A DNA stretch of 64,000 bases. Source: Hansfordia pulvinata. Taxonomy: Eukaryota > Ascomycota > Sordariomycetes > Xylariales. A model generated the notes under the pieces. It was not told the origin of the DNA and made no database searches. It worked only from the letters and a program-made list of their open reading frames with translations. The position numbers and the translations under genes are program-made. This document shows, piece by piece, positions 35,416 through 46,927 of the stretch; position 1 is the first letter of the stretch, and each line of letters opens with the position of its first letter. Location of the stretch: the NCBI GenBank assembly GCA_006538405.1, contig BJKQ01000012.1:841001-905000 (forward strand), in the 5' to 3' direction.

Positions 35416-36898
35416 GCATGGAAGACATGGGGTCGCCCGCTTTGGCTATCATCCTCGCCTCCTCCGGACATCAGCTCCGTTCACGACCAGCTCTACTTTA
35501 GGCCCCTGGCTGGCCCCGGCGCACTTTTGCCTTTGCCGCCGCAGGCGACCGAGTTAGCATTCGAATTTCGAGCTGCCTCCCGTCACGCAGTACCACACAC
35601 CAAAAGGTCCTGTACTCGTATCAAGGTTTCAGTATGCCGTTACCTCTGGTACGAGTAAGCCGCCCCGTCTCTGTCACGGTCAAGCAAGCAAGAAAAAAGC
35701 CCTCACCCGCTTCGCGTCGCCCGCGCGACATGGGCCAACAGCTGTCAGGGGAGGATGAATACTCGCACGAGTACCTACCGAACGTGGCCGCCCGCCCTGG
35801 GGAATCGAGACCTGGTATCGTAGGTAGCCGGTGCTCTGCCGTGATCTTTGGCCCGCACCAGCATGGTGGTGGCGTGCATATCACCCTGCCGGCTGCTTTT
35901 CCCGTGCAGATCGTCGGCCCGGGGCAATAACACGCACGGGCTGCGGCGGCGGCCCTGCTGCCAACTCGCCCATCCCACAAGGCCATCATACCCTCATGGC
36001 GTTTTGTTGCTCGGGCTCTCCCCCCCCCCTGCCGTTTTCAGGGCTTGGCTGGCTGGCTGGCCCCGGCTATCCGCTCCCCCCTCCCATGCGGCCCGCTCAC
36101 TATGGCCATCATGGCTGAGAGCCTCGTCCCGATGAGGTCCCCTCGCCAGCCTGCTGCCCACCCGTGGGTGGCCGATCATGCCGGCCGTGTCGCTCGAATC
36201 AAAGGCCCGATGCCGCGGCGGCCGACCGTGCGACTGTGACGGGTGCGACAGGCGAGACGGAGGCGCGCGCGCGCGCGCGCCATTCCATCTCGCCTTGCGT
36301 CGGCTCACGCTGACCGATGATGATGATGATCCAAGTGGCATTCCACCGCCGAGTTCCCCTTGCAGCACACGTTTGCGCCGCGAGCCCGGACCCCTGCCAG
36401 GTCGCATGCAGGGAATGGGCGAGGTGGCACAAACAAGGCGCCAGTGCTCGGCCGTCTGACATGATTGGCTTGTCTGACCTGTCAGTCCTTCCAGCCAAAG
36501 AGGGAACCCGCCATTTCTGAGCATTGTCTCGATCGTCGTGGTTGTCGTGGTTGTCGTGGTCGTCGTCGCTGTCGTTGCCGTCGTCGCCGTCGCCTTATTG
36601 CTCGCATCACATATGACGAGGCCGGCGTGACTCGGGTACTACATCACCTTTCTGCTGCGCTGCGCTGCGACGCACGCGCGCACGCAAGTAACTGCGTAAG
36701 CCGGCGGCGGCGCGAGACGTCCGAGTGACTCGTAGAGGCTTGCGACACCGTCAGCCTCGCGCCGAGGACGCGACCTGTCAGTTCGCTGTCCCGCCAGGTT
36801 TGTAGAGAGAAGGACGCACTGCCGAGGCCGGCAGCTCGCTTCGAGATGCCCCAACCTTTTTTCCCACCTGTCTTGAAATTCCTCCCCCGGGGGGCCAA

Positions 36899-36914
36899 GG
36901 GGGGGGGGGGGGGA
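36899..36914. repeat. G16 homopolymer
   Basis: Sixteen consecutive G in the gene-poor region. Confidence 0.85.
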
Positions 36915-39130
36915 AGACGTTACTACTGGTAAGGCATACTACTCGTAGCCTGCTTCCCTCCTGCATTTGATTCATCACACAGAGGAGCGTTGTTTCCAGT
37001 GTGCTCCCGCGGACACAAGAGTTTGACCGAAGATAAGTGCGAGCGGCTCACCTTGTCATTTTTTCTTTTTCTGTTTCCCGAACGTCGCGCGTAGATTCTA
37101 GTTCCGGGGTGTTTACTTCTCCGCACGCTTGCTTGATATCTTGACGCGGAGCGCGTGTGTTGCTGCGAGTATTCGCGAGGGCCGGCTGAGCCCGGTCATC
37201 AGGCCGATGGGTAAGAGGCGATCGAAAATTCTAGGGCTCAACGCTTGGAAAGACTTTCAACCTCCCACCCCCCCTCCCCGCATTACCGGCAATGTCTACA
37301 GGTAACACGCCTTGTTACACTCTCGAGAGCAAGCCGGTTCCCGCGTTCGTTGCATTCGACGAACGGGGCCGTCGGTATCAATGGCGTCGGGGACTCTGGG
37401 GGAACCCGGGGTGAGGCCCTGCTGGTTCAAGCTGATTGACGAGCACCTCCGGCTGGGCTCAATGGGTTCCTCGCGTGGCAAAGGGGGTTTGGTGTGGCTG
37501 GGGCTGGGCGGCCGTGACTTCTCGAGCTGCGACGCAGCCGGCCGGCCACGGCCGATCTCGCGAGTTTGAGATGAGCAGTCTCGGCGAGGCTACGGGCCGG
37601 AGTCTCGAAACGCGGGAGTGATCTCATGGGACCGGGGAGAACTCTTGACAAGCTAAGAGCGGAGGGAATATTCGTGCGTTGTGTGTTATCAGATTGTTGC
37701 GTATACATACCATTGGTTCAGCCTCGTCTCCATGAATATGCCCACCGCCAACGGAGAAGGAATGGTCTCCAGACTTTGGTCTGCTGTCTGAACAGTCAGT
37801 CAGTCCATGACAGATGGCGGGAGGAATATAAGGAAACTCTCTGACGTCTGCGGTACGTGGTGCTATATTCTCCCATGGACCACTGCCCTGCAACCACGCG
37901 TCATCTCGTCCCCAGTTCTGTCCATCCATCTACCTATGTACGCAGACCGCTCGCTCTGTTCTCAGGACAGCGCGGACAATACACCGATACTCCTGTGGAA
38001 AAAGGGGGAGCCGTGGCATCTCGGTCCTGCTCCATCTTGCAGGCGCCCGCCCATCGCCCGCCCAATCGGGGACTGCTTTACAGGGCTATCTAGCAGCGGC
38101 TGTGCCCAAGCAAAGATCCGCAGAAAGGGTCGGGAGGGGGCTCACAAATCAACCGGCCGAAGGGTGTAAGCCGGCGAGGGTTGCGCGCAAACGCCCGTCG
38201 GGCCTGACGCGCGCGGAGGGGGGGGGGCGAAAAGAAAAAGAAAAGAAGAAAGAGGAGAAAAAAAGGAGGCGCCCGGTTGTCGGTTTCACCCGCCATTAGG
38301 ACTTTCTGCGTTTCGTCACTTTCCGCTCGCGCGTCACCTTTTGTCCTCTTGCCCGCCCCAGCGGAGCGGAGAGGAGAGGAGAGGAGAGGAGAAGAGAGGG
38401 AGGTCGCAGCGGCCGCGGCGCCAAGGGGTGACACAAGGGTAACGCGCCGGGAAATCAAACTCGTGGGACAGGGCAGATCCGAGAATGTTAGGGGGGGTGT
38501 CTGCTGCTGCTCCTGCTGCTGCTCGTGCTACCACTCACTCATGTCCGCCTTTTTCTTTTCCTATCTCCCTCTCTCTCTCTTTTGAGAGAAAGTCCCTACG
38601 AGTGCCACGGTTGAGGATCTGAGATTTCGGCCTTCTTCGTTATCTGTCTCATGAGTATGAGGCCTGCGAACACTTATGCCGCCCTCCCCCCCACGAACCA
38701 GCGTCGATCTACTCGTACTCAGTCGTGACGCGGCGGCCTCATGAGGCGATCCAAAGGGGGCAGTAGGGAAAAAGAAGATCCCGCTGTGCCGGGTGCTCTG
38801 CGTTGGGCTGATTAGTGATGGGTGATTCAGGAGCTGCGGCACGGCGGCGTTCTTGTCTTGGATTTCGGCGCGGTCCCTTTCTCTCCTACCGGGGCGGATA
38901 AGACGTGTTGCTGCTTGAGTCGGTAGGTAGGTAGGTAGACTGGATTGCATCTCTTGCCCAAGCCAAACAGCCAAGCTATCTCCGAGATGGTCCGCCCGGG
39001 GTGCCAGCGTTCGTGGTCCGACAGAGTACCGTAGCTCTGTCCACAAGGTTAGTAGGTAGACATGACTTTGCTTCCAGCGTACCCGAGGCCTCTCCCGGTG
39101 ACCCGGCAGCAGACGGACAGGCAGATAGGC

Positions 39131-39200
39131 AGGCAGAAGAGCCACACAGAGACAGACAGAGACAGAGACAAAGACAGAGACAGAGACAGAGACAGGGACA
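39131..39200. repeat. ACAGAG-type hexanucleotide repeat
   Basis: Imperfect tandem repeat of ACAGAG/GACAGA units, about 70 bases long, in non-coding DNA. Confidence 0.85.
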
Positions 39201-40159
39201 GGGAAACAGAACAGGCAGGGACCAGCCCTGCTCGGCGCGGAGCGTACTCGCACGGCGCGTTACGTGAGAATGCCGGCCTACCAAAGGGGTAATGGCGATG
39301 TGCAGTTGGGCCTCCCCCCCTGCCCCCTGTTCGTCTGGTTCCCCTGTCCTCTCTGCTTCTTCTTCTTCTTCTTTTTTTTTTTTCTTTTTTTCTCCCTTCC
39401 CCGGATCCAAGAAATGGCCTATTCGGGCCAGAGGCATACTCGTATTGGCGGGTCCGCCCCTCAGCTCACGTGGAAGGGGGCGGAGATGAAGATGACGACG
39501 ATGATGGGACAGGATGCTTCTCGAGCCGAATGTATCCCCCCCCGCGGATGCTGCTGCTTCTATTCTGTGCGCGCAGCATAGATTGATCGCCATAGTAGCA
39601 GGAGGTAGGTAGTGTTCATACTCGCGAGGGTGGGCCTCTTGTCTACTACGCCGCCAAGCATCGCGATGCTCAAACCCTCTGCGCGCCTTCTGACTCGGGT
39701 CAAGAAGAAAAAGAGAAAAAAGAAGAAGAAGATTGGATACTCGTCAACAGTCACCTGCTCCCCCGCTCACACACACACACACTCTCTCTCTCCCTCTCTC
39801 TCTCTCTCTGTTCATCTGTCGACTCAGACTCGTACACAGACACGCCACACCACACCACACACACCACTCACTTTGCCTTGTCGCTACTTAGACAATGCCA
39901 TATCCCTCCATCCCCACAGCCCCGGGCCTTGCGGGTGCGGAGAAAGGGTTCCCCACCCCACCCACCCCTCCCTTCTTTCCGCCTCCCCACCATCTCTTCT
40001 CTCTTTCACACTTTCTACGTGTGTGTGTGTGTGTGCGTGTGTGTCTTGCCCAGGAGTCAGCCGCTCCTGTGACGGGCCGGGGTGGTCTACGAGAGAGAGT
40101 GCGTGTGTGGGTAGGTGGGTGGGTGAGCACCTCTGTCTCTCCCCCATGGCCAAGAACTT

Positions 40160-40177
40160 CCCCCCCCCCCCCCCCCC
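40160..40177. repeat. C18 homopolymer
   Basis: Eighteen consecutive C, followed by TTTC. Confidence 0.85.
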
Positions 40178-43100
40178 TTTCAAGTCACACACGCTAATCA
40201 TTTCAAACAATAGGATAGCCAGCTCGGGTGTACACACACACACACACACACACAACGCGCAGAACCCACACGCACCATGCACATGCGCAAGCGCAAGCCC
40301 AGGTCAGGTTCCTTTCCGACGGGATCGAATCGCTCAAAACAAGTCCCTGATTGTTCCTCTTGCCTTTTTTTTTTTGGGGGGGGGGGGGGAGGAAAAGGGT
40401 TTCTTCGGCTTTTTTGTGGCCTAGGATGTCGGAGGGTTCATCAGCAATGAAAAAAGTCATGACTCGCCCGGGAGGCGCCCACAGAATGAGAGAGAGAGAG
40501 AGAGAGGCACACAAAAAGAGGGATCCTGGGGATCTTTACCCCATGTTTTCCCTTATTATGGGAAGAGAGAGAGAGGAAAAGGGAGGGAGGGAGGGAGGCG
40601 AAGAGTAGGTACCAGGTACCTAAGGTGGTGGTGGTGCGGGGGAGATGGATGGATGGATGGTGAGTAATCCCCCGTTCCGTGGTGCAGTGCAGGGCCCGTT
40701 CGCTCGCACCCCTGCTTTGCTCTGCTCTGCTCTGCTGTGCTCTGCTGTGCGAGTGCCGCGTTACTGTCTGATCTACGGACCGCGCGCACATCGCTTTCCG
40801 CCATCAGCTCTGCTCGGCGGTCGGTTTGCGGACAGCAAGGTCTGGCGAGTACTCGCTCCGCAGACAAGGGAGGGAGAGAAAGAGAGCGGGATACTCTCGC
40901 GTCATGTTGGCACCTACCTGGGAAGGAACCTACCTTACAGATCTAGGCAGGCAAGGTAAGAAAACGAGTAGAGAGAGGCATGCTGGAGAGCACCGGGCGG
41001 AACTGAGTAAGCTTTTAGAGGCAGAGACAGGCCAAGGCCAAGGCGGCGGCTCGGAGCATCATGTGAGCTGCGGCAAGGATGGCAAGGGACATGGCCGGGC
41101 CCCTCGGCCTGCCTGCCTGCCTGCACCCCTGCCTTTATTCCCGTCGACGGCCGGGCTCACTTGCCCGGCGGCGTCGTCGTTTCCCGCCCCCTATTGCCGC
41201 CTCTTCGAGCGGGTCTGGGCGTTGCCGTGCAAGGCTTACGGTAAGGCTGACGGGGCCACCTGAACCTTGACGGTGCTCTCGGGTGGCTTCTATCAGAGCA
41301 TATCGGGGAGGAATGTGGGTGGTCAGCAGGCACCTCTTCGCTCGTCTAGCGACGTCGAGAGATCCGGGGGGGGGGGTTTGGTTTAGACTGCTCTCCTAAG
41401 CCTCATGAGCAGCCATGACTTCAGCACACCTCCTGACACGGACCAATCTGCTTGGTTAGCAACCTTGATGAGCTATGGTTCGAGGGGGGGCTGGTTAAGC
41501 ACCTCCGGACACACTCCATAATCCAGTCGCCTTGGAGTGACCGGACTGTAGTTGGACACGGTAGTGAGAGAGACCCTCCAGACCATGACAGACTGGAAGA
41601 TTGTCTTTGATGAGGAAGGACCATCGCTGTCGCCTCGCGTAGCTGTCGCGTTTTGGATCAAGCGCGGTCGCTCTCCGCACTGGGTTGGTGTATAGATAAC
41701 GAAAGAACAACAGAGGAATCTCACAGACTCAAAACCCATGTAGCCTCACGCAAGTTGAGGGCGATCTTAGATGCGTTGCATCACGTCTGTACTCGCTCAA
41801 CGAACAAGCACGACTTGAAGGCCACGAGAAGACGGGAGATCGAAACCCCTTATCACTCATGACTCCCTGTCAGCCCCGAGTTTAGACACAGAAGCATCAA
41901 TGCGCAGTCCGGACATCATGTAAGCCCTGAGTACAGTACGGCGAGGCTTATGAGCCACCGCGGTTGACCATTGGAAGACCAAGAGCCTCTGTGCTCCCCG
42001 CTCAGCGGATCTGTCGACCGTCCTGTTCAAAATCTCGATAGAGGAGCGTCACGGTCGAGGACGGCTTACACACCACGGAGTGCCTAGGTGCGTACCTACC
42101 TATTGCGTTCTCTCCAGAATGTCGCGCGTCTTAGTCCGCATCGTGGCCGAGCAGGGCGGACTGGCGCCTGCAGCGGATTGTTGGTGCCAGAGAGCTGGGC
42201 CTTCTTTGTCGTCATGCTCTGTCTCGAGGACCGGTGTCTTGTCGTCCCCAAGACCTTGGCTTGCCCGCCGTTCTTGCTAGAGTCCTCCAGTCTGGCCGGG
42301 GAAGAGGCCGTTGCGTCCCAGGGGCGACAGCTCTCAAGAGACGGCCTGAACAAGGTAATCAGTCATGTCAGCAGGACCGAGGTGGACCACACAAAGGACG
42401 GCCAGGGAGCACTCCCCAAGTTCGTTTTGTGCTTGCCACGACTGTCGAGACGAATTCGGACGAAGACACAGAAAGAGATGGAAACGAAGGAGGGACACAC
42501 AGGGTTGCCCCAGGCGTCCCATCTGTCGTCCAGCCGGCCATGGTAGAACAAAGTCAGAACGCTTGGACTCGAGAGGTCCCACGCCAGAGCCGGGGCCCGT
42601 ACATGAAGTATTCGAACAGCTCTGCCGCGAAAACCTTAACCGACTCGTCCTGAGTGGCTCTTATTACTATGACCCAAGGGCTGGCGCCACACGTCACCTC
42701 CCTTCTGCCATGTACTCGTAGGTGCCAGAAGACGAGCGTCTCGGTCCCTCGCGTGCGATGAACCTGAGCCCGCGCGGGTGCGCAAGCCCGGCTCCAAGAG
42801 TCTGAAACTATTGATGGAGTTTCCACGCAACAACTGCAAGAAGATCCCATCTGGGGGCCAAATCGTGTGCTTTGCGGCGGAAGCGGTATCGGTGGTGGTG
42901 CACGGCGAGGAAGGCCAAACAGCCCCCCGAAAGCCACGGCAGCTCAAGCACGCCACTCAGATGTTCGCATTCACCGGCCTCTGCCCCCAGAGCTAGATCG
43001 TCTTAAGCGTAGCTCTGGGAACATGGCATCTCAGTGGCGCTCCTGGAGGCGGCGCAGCATTGCGGAAGAGCTAAAGGCTCAAGCCATCGTGTAAGAGTTG

Positions 43101-43920
43101 AGAAGCAGGGCCATCGCGCAACCAGAATAGATCCTGTGGAGGCATCGGGCACCGTGCGAGCGCTTTTCACGTCGATTTCCCTCCTCCCTCGTGCTCACAT
43201 GAGATCTCAGTCATATCGCCTCAGTCAAAGAGCCTTTTGAGGCGCAAGGTAAGCGAGCTTCCCCAGAACAGGGGCGAATACGCGGGTGTGGCGGAACATG
43301 CGCCCGCGGGCCGGGGATCAGACACGAAAAGTGCCGCAGAGACCACAATTCGCCTCCCGCGCAACACGTGGCCTGCCGCTGTCAACTTCCGGTCTTATGA
43401 TGGATATGGTTATAGCTCAAGCGAAGGGGGCGACAGGCGAGGAGGTCGGCGACTGCAGCGGCTCCCCCGCCCTCGGCATCGGGGCCTCCTCCGGTGTGGC
43501 AACGTGGCGGACTCGCCAGGAAGTTGGCTGCGAGACGTCAACAGCTGCGGAGTCTCGAAACCCACGGGCAGTCCTTGCTGTCGAGAAAGCAGCCTGCAGG
43601 TGGCGAACCTCTCCACGCGAAGAGCGCCGCCGGTTCGACTGTATAAGTCCGTAAAGGGAAGGAGGTCACGTTGGCGGGGCGCGGTCGCCACCGCGCCGGG
43701 TCTGCTCGCAAAGGTCGGAGGAGAGGGGGCGTTATGGCCTCCAAGCCCACCGCGTATAGTAATGGTTACCTAAAAGTCGGCGGCATTCCTGACCCGCTCT
43801 GAAGCTCACGGTCGCGAGAGTTGCCATGTTGACAGGGAGCCGCAAATAGGTTCGTCAGGGGTGGTCTCGATCTGACAGCATACTCGCTCCGGGAAACCTA
43901 TCGGACCTGACGGGGACGAG

Positions 43921-43927
43921 TATAAAG
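43921..43927 (+). promoter_or_regulatory. TATA box of the six-cysteine secreted-protein gene
   Basis: TATAAAG lies 198 bases upstream of the ATG at 44119, in a GC-rich setting. The distance fits a leader of about 150 nt. Confidence 0.55.
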
Positions 43928-44118
43928 GACAGGAGCAATCCTATGATATCAGCGGTTTTCAGAAACATCTAGCACGTAAAGCACCGCTCTGAGCCACCAA
44001 TTCATCTCACAATCGACCACATCAGCTCCTAGGAAGCAAGGGGCCAGAAACCGGCTCTGTATCTGGACAATAAAGCCACTGGAGAAGCTACAAGCAGGGA
44101 AATCAGCAGCATACCGCA

Positions 44119-44559
44119 ATGGTGGGCTTCGTTTCCCATCTCGTGCTGGCCCTGCACATCGCGGTGCTGGGCCCTCTCCTGGACGCGTCGGCCTCGGCAG
44201 TGGTGGCTGCAGCAGACGATCCAGGCAGGATCACCATGTACAACGAAGCCGGGTGCGGGGGCGAAGGTCAGGCGCTCGAGGTGACCAAGCTCGGCGGGTT
44301 ATGGGCGTCGGAGGCGCAGCGGCGGTCGCCGTGCGGCAAGCTGGACATCGGGGACGGGGTGATCCGGTCGGCGCGGCTGGACGAGGCGCTGCCGGACGGG
44401 TGCAAGGCGTACTTCTACACCAACGAGCAGTGCAAGATCGAGGGCAACCTGATGAGAGGGTTCCTGTACACGTCGGACGATCTGAAGCGGCCCGGCAACG
44501 GGCGGTGCGTGAATTTGAAGGTGGGCGAGGCGATCCGGCACCGGTATATCTGCTTCTGA
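44119..44559 (+). CDS. Small secreted cysteine-rich protein
   Basis: Single-exon protein of 146 residues from ATG 44119. A hydrophobic N-terminus with ASASA near residues 23-27 is a probable signal peptide. The mature part has six Cys at 46, 72, 95, 105, 130 and 145, which would allow three disulphides. The mature chain opens with ITMYNEAGCGGEGQ and carries IRSARLDEALPDGCKAYFYT, a pattern that faintly recalls beta/gamma-crystallin-like Greek-key secreted proteins of fungi. That link is only my impression. Size, Cys content and a TATA-driven promoter fit an effector-like or antimicrobial secreted protein, function unknown. The frame is intact and the codons are GC-rich like neighbouring genes. 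It is isolated: 18 kb without genes precede it. Confidence 0.78.
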   Translation: MVGFVSHLVLALHIAVLGPLLDASASAVVAAADDPGRITMYNEAGCGGEGQALEVTKLGGLWASEAQRRSPCGKLDIGDGVIRSARLDEALPDGCKAYFYTNEQCKIEGNLMRGFLYTSDDLKRPGNGRCVNLKVGEAIRHRYICF

Positions 44560-45735
44560 TATATCACCGGGTGGCCGGCGCGAAGCCCTTCGCACTCGGC
44601 GGAGAAGGTGGGAAGATGCTGTGTGCTCCGTTAGGTCGTCCGGCCTGGGGCATCGATAGGTCTCTGAATGATACTCGTTAGGCACCTTATGCAGAAGTCT
44701 GAAAATCCCTACCTCAATCAATCCGGGACAGTGAACATGCGGCAGAGTACGAGACTCGTAGGTGGGCAAAGTGCAAGGATCTGGGGGTGAGCCCGTGACA
44801 AAACGTCGACGACCTTGGGCGAAGATGAGCGACGGATGGGAGGTGGGCGAGATTACTCGTGAGTCGACTTCTTAGGGCGGCGACACAGCCAACAAGGCCC
44901 CCTGTGCCCCTGTTTGGGGGCGATCTGCCGCACGGGTTCAGTGGGGAGCTCAGTGCGGCAGGCGGCGCCGCTGATTGGCCAGCTTGCGCCTCAGCTGCCC
45001 AGTCGGGTATGTCGGCCACGGCTCAGGCTGAAGCTCCCCGAAACGTCGGCGCCCTCAGCAGCTCGCGGGCGCTGGACGGTCTGAGCTCCGGGGCTGCCGA
45101 GCACCAGGCAAGCCCCGTAGGCCCCGCCAGCACCGCCCTGGAAATAGATGGGTGGGTGGGTGGATGATCCAATGCCTGGCCAGTCGCGCCAGTCCCCAGT
45201 GTCAGTCAGGTTGACGGACGTGGGCCGCAAGTCCACTGTAGACAGTACCTCCCTCTAGGCGGATGCACCACGGCCGTCCGTGTACCTGTGGGAACTCGAC
45301 CCAGCCCAGCACCTCCCCTTCCGCGTACCTGCACACGCAAACGCCGACGCACGCGCATTGGACACAGCCTCACTATCGTCACTCTCCTCCCTTTGACACG
45401 TCGGTCGCTTCCCTGCCCTGCTCTGCCCTGCTCAGTCTGGTCTGGCCCTGCCCCTCCCTCGGCCATTTCCTCATTCGCTTTCCACCTTCTCTCATTTCCA
45501 CCACCAACCAAGCGCTGCCAGACCTGGCTCCAACAGACCTACAACACTCTTCAACGACCGCCTCGATCCCACCCGCTTCCGCCGCCCGACCAGCCCCTTG
45601 ACCCTCTCCACCCCAGCCTCTACACGACTCCGCGCAGCCAGACCCCGAGCGGACTCGGCAGAGAGGCGTCTCTCTTCTGGTCGACCGTCTCCAGGCTCAT
45701 GCCCGCCCGTGGTGGCCCATTGCCTCGCCTCAGCC
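44560..45735. other. Intergenic; presumed promoter and leader of rer2
   Basis: No supported gene. From about 45260 the + strand turns C/T-rich, as expected for the leader of the downstream housekeeping gene. The open frame reaching rer2 from 45288 lacks homology-like sequence before the prenyltransferase part. Confidence 0.55.
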
Positions 45736-46927
45736 ATGTCCGACCTCTACCTCTCGCACATCCGCAACTGGATCCTCCGGTCGCCCCCTGCCGAGTGGGC
45801 TATTCGCAATGCGCGCGACATTCTCATCGGAACCCTGCGCCAGGGGCCCATCCCCAACATGTCGCCTTCGAGATGGACGGCAACCGCCGCTACGCCAAGG
45901 ACCACAAGATCGAGACGATAGAGGGCCACAGCCTCGGCTTCGAAGCCCTCGCCCGCGTTCTTGAGATCTGCTACAAGTCGGGTGTCAAGGTCGTCACCGT
46001 CTACGCCTTCAGCATTGAGAACTTCAACCGCCCCCGTCACGAGGTCGGCGGCCTCATGCAGATGGCCAAGGTCAAGCTCGCCCAGCTCGTCCAACACGGC
46101 GAGCTGCTCGACCGCTACGGCGCAAAGATTCGCGTCCTCGGCGAACGCAGCCTCATCCCCGAGGACGTCCTGCCCCACGTAGACCGCGCCATTGAGATGA
46201 CCAAGGACAATAATGAGTAAGTCCGGCCCCCCCTTCCCGTTGGTTTCGCTCCCACCCATAGGGCAGCCCAGTCTAACCATGGCTCCCCAGGGCTGTCCTC
46301 AACATCTGCTTCCCCTATACGTCGAGAGCCGAGATGACCAGCGCCATTCGGGCTACTGTCGACGAGTACTCCACCCCGGCCGCGCCCCCGGCCGCGCCGT
46401 TCTCCGCCACGCGCATCTCCCAAACCATCCGCTCGAGCCAAAAGTCGTCCGTCAAGGCAGACAGCCGGTCGCGGAAGCAGCGCGACCCCTCCCCCGACGA
46501 GCCCGTCAAGTCGGACGCCGACGAGTCCATGTCGTCAACGACGGCGCTGGACCCCGAGTCGCCGCCGCTCAAGTCGACCTCCGCGGCCGTCCTCAACGGC
46601 GCTGGATGCCCGAGCCCCGAATCCATCACGGCCGAGACGCTCAACCGATACACCTATACAGGGCAGGACCCGCCGCTGGACCTGTTTATCCGCACGAGCG
46701 GGGTGAAGCGGCTGAGCGACTTTTTGCTGTGGCAGTGTCACGAGGAGACGCAAATCTTCTTCCTCAGCTGCTTCTGGCCCGACTTCGACCTGTGGCACTT
46801 TGTGCCCGTCCTGCTTGAGTGGCAATGGCGCAAGAAGAAGCAGATGGAGGCGTCGGTAGGCAGCGGTGGTGCCCAGGCTGCGAGGGCGCGCCGGGGGAGT
46901 GTGTTGGCCAAGGACCGCGTTGAATGA
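45736..46927 (+). CDS. rer2: Cis-prenyltransferase, dehydrodolichyl diphosphate synthase (apparent frameshift)
   Basis: Makes the long-chain polyprenyl diphosphate precursor of dolichol for ER glycosylation, by adding isopentenyl diphosphate units to farnesyl diphosphate at the ER membrane. Exon 1 is 45736-46216 and exon 2 is 46291-46927, with a 74-nt intron (GTAAGT...CCCAG, branch TCTAACC) in phase 2; about 372 residues in all. The start MSDLYLSHIRNW leads into LRQGPIP. The frame breaks at the C4 run 45852-45855. One extra C restores GPIPQHVAFEMDGNRRYAK, with the active-site Asp48-Gly49-Asn50-Arg51. Later motifs are VTVYAFSIENFNRP and, near the end, LFIRTSGVKRLSDFLLWQ and FDLWHFVPVLLEWQWR. 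A Ser/Pro-rich insertion of about 80 residues precedes the RTSG motif, as in other filamentous fungi. The gene is expected to be essential, so I read the break as a sequence error, not inactivation. Confidence 0.93.

Larger units (their letters stand above)
25718..44118. other. 18.4-kb gene-poor region rich in TACTCGTA-type motifs
   Basis: I find no open frame here with a recognisable domain, convincing splice structure or ordinary amino-acid composition. Frames of 100-380 codons exist but are Arg/Ser/Pro/His-rich and driven by microsatellites such as CAT, AC and CAGAGA. The stretch is dense in dispersed palindromic motifs, especially 26.7-29.9 kb and 31.2-35.8 kb. Long G/C homopolymers occur at 33252 (C13), 36899 (G16) and 40160 (C18). 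No transposase, reverse transcriptase or terminal repeat was seen. Non-coding RNA genes cannot be excluded. The start of the stretch serves as the kinase promoter. Confidence 0.6.

Noticed and set aside
34507..35658. 383-codon + frame
   Set aside because: Built from CAT, ACG and AC repeats (Ile, Thr and His runs). No homology-like segment.
26700..35800. Spaced TACTCGTA motifs as a CRISPR-like array
   Set aside because: Fungal genome, irregular spacing, variable motif and no repeat-spacer periodicity.
25718..44118. Transposon or RIP-mutated block
   Set aside because: No terminal repeats, no transposase or reverse transcriptase motifs, and the sequence is GC-rich with no visible C-to-T decay.
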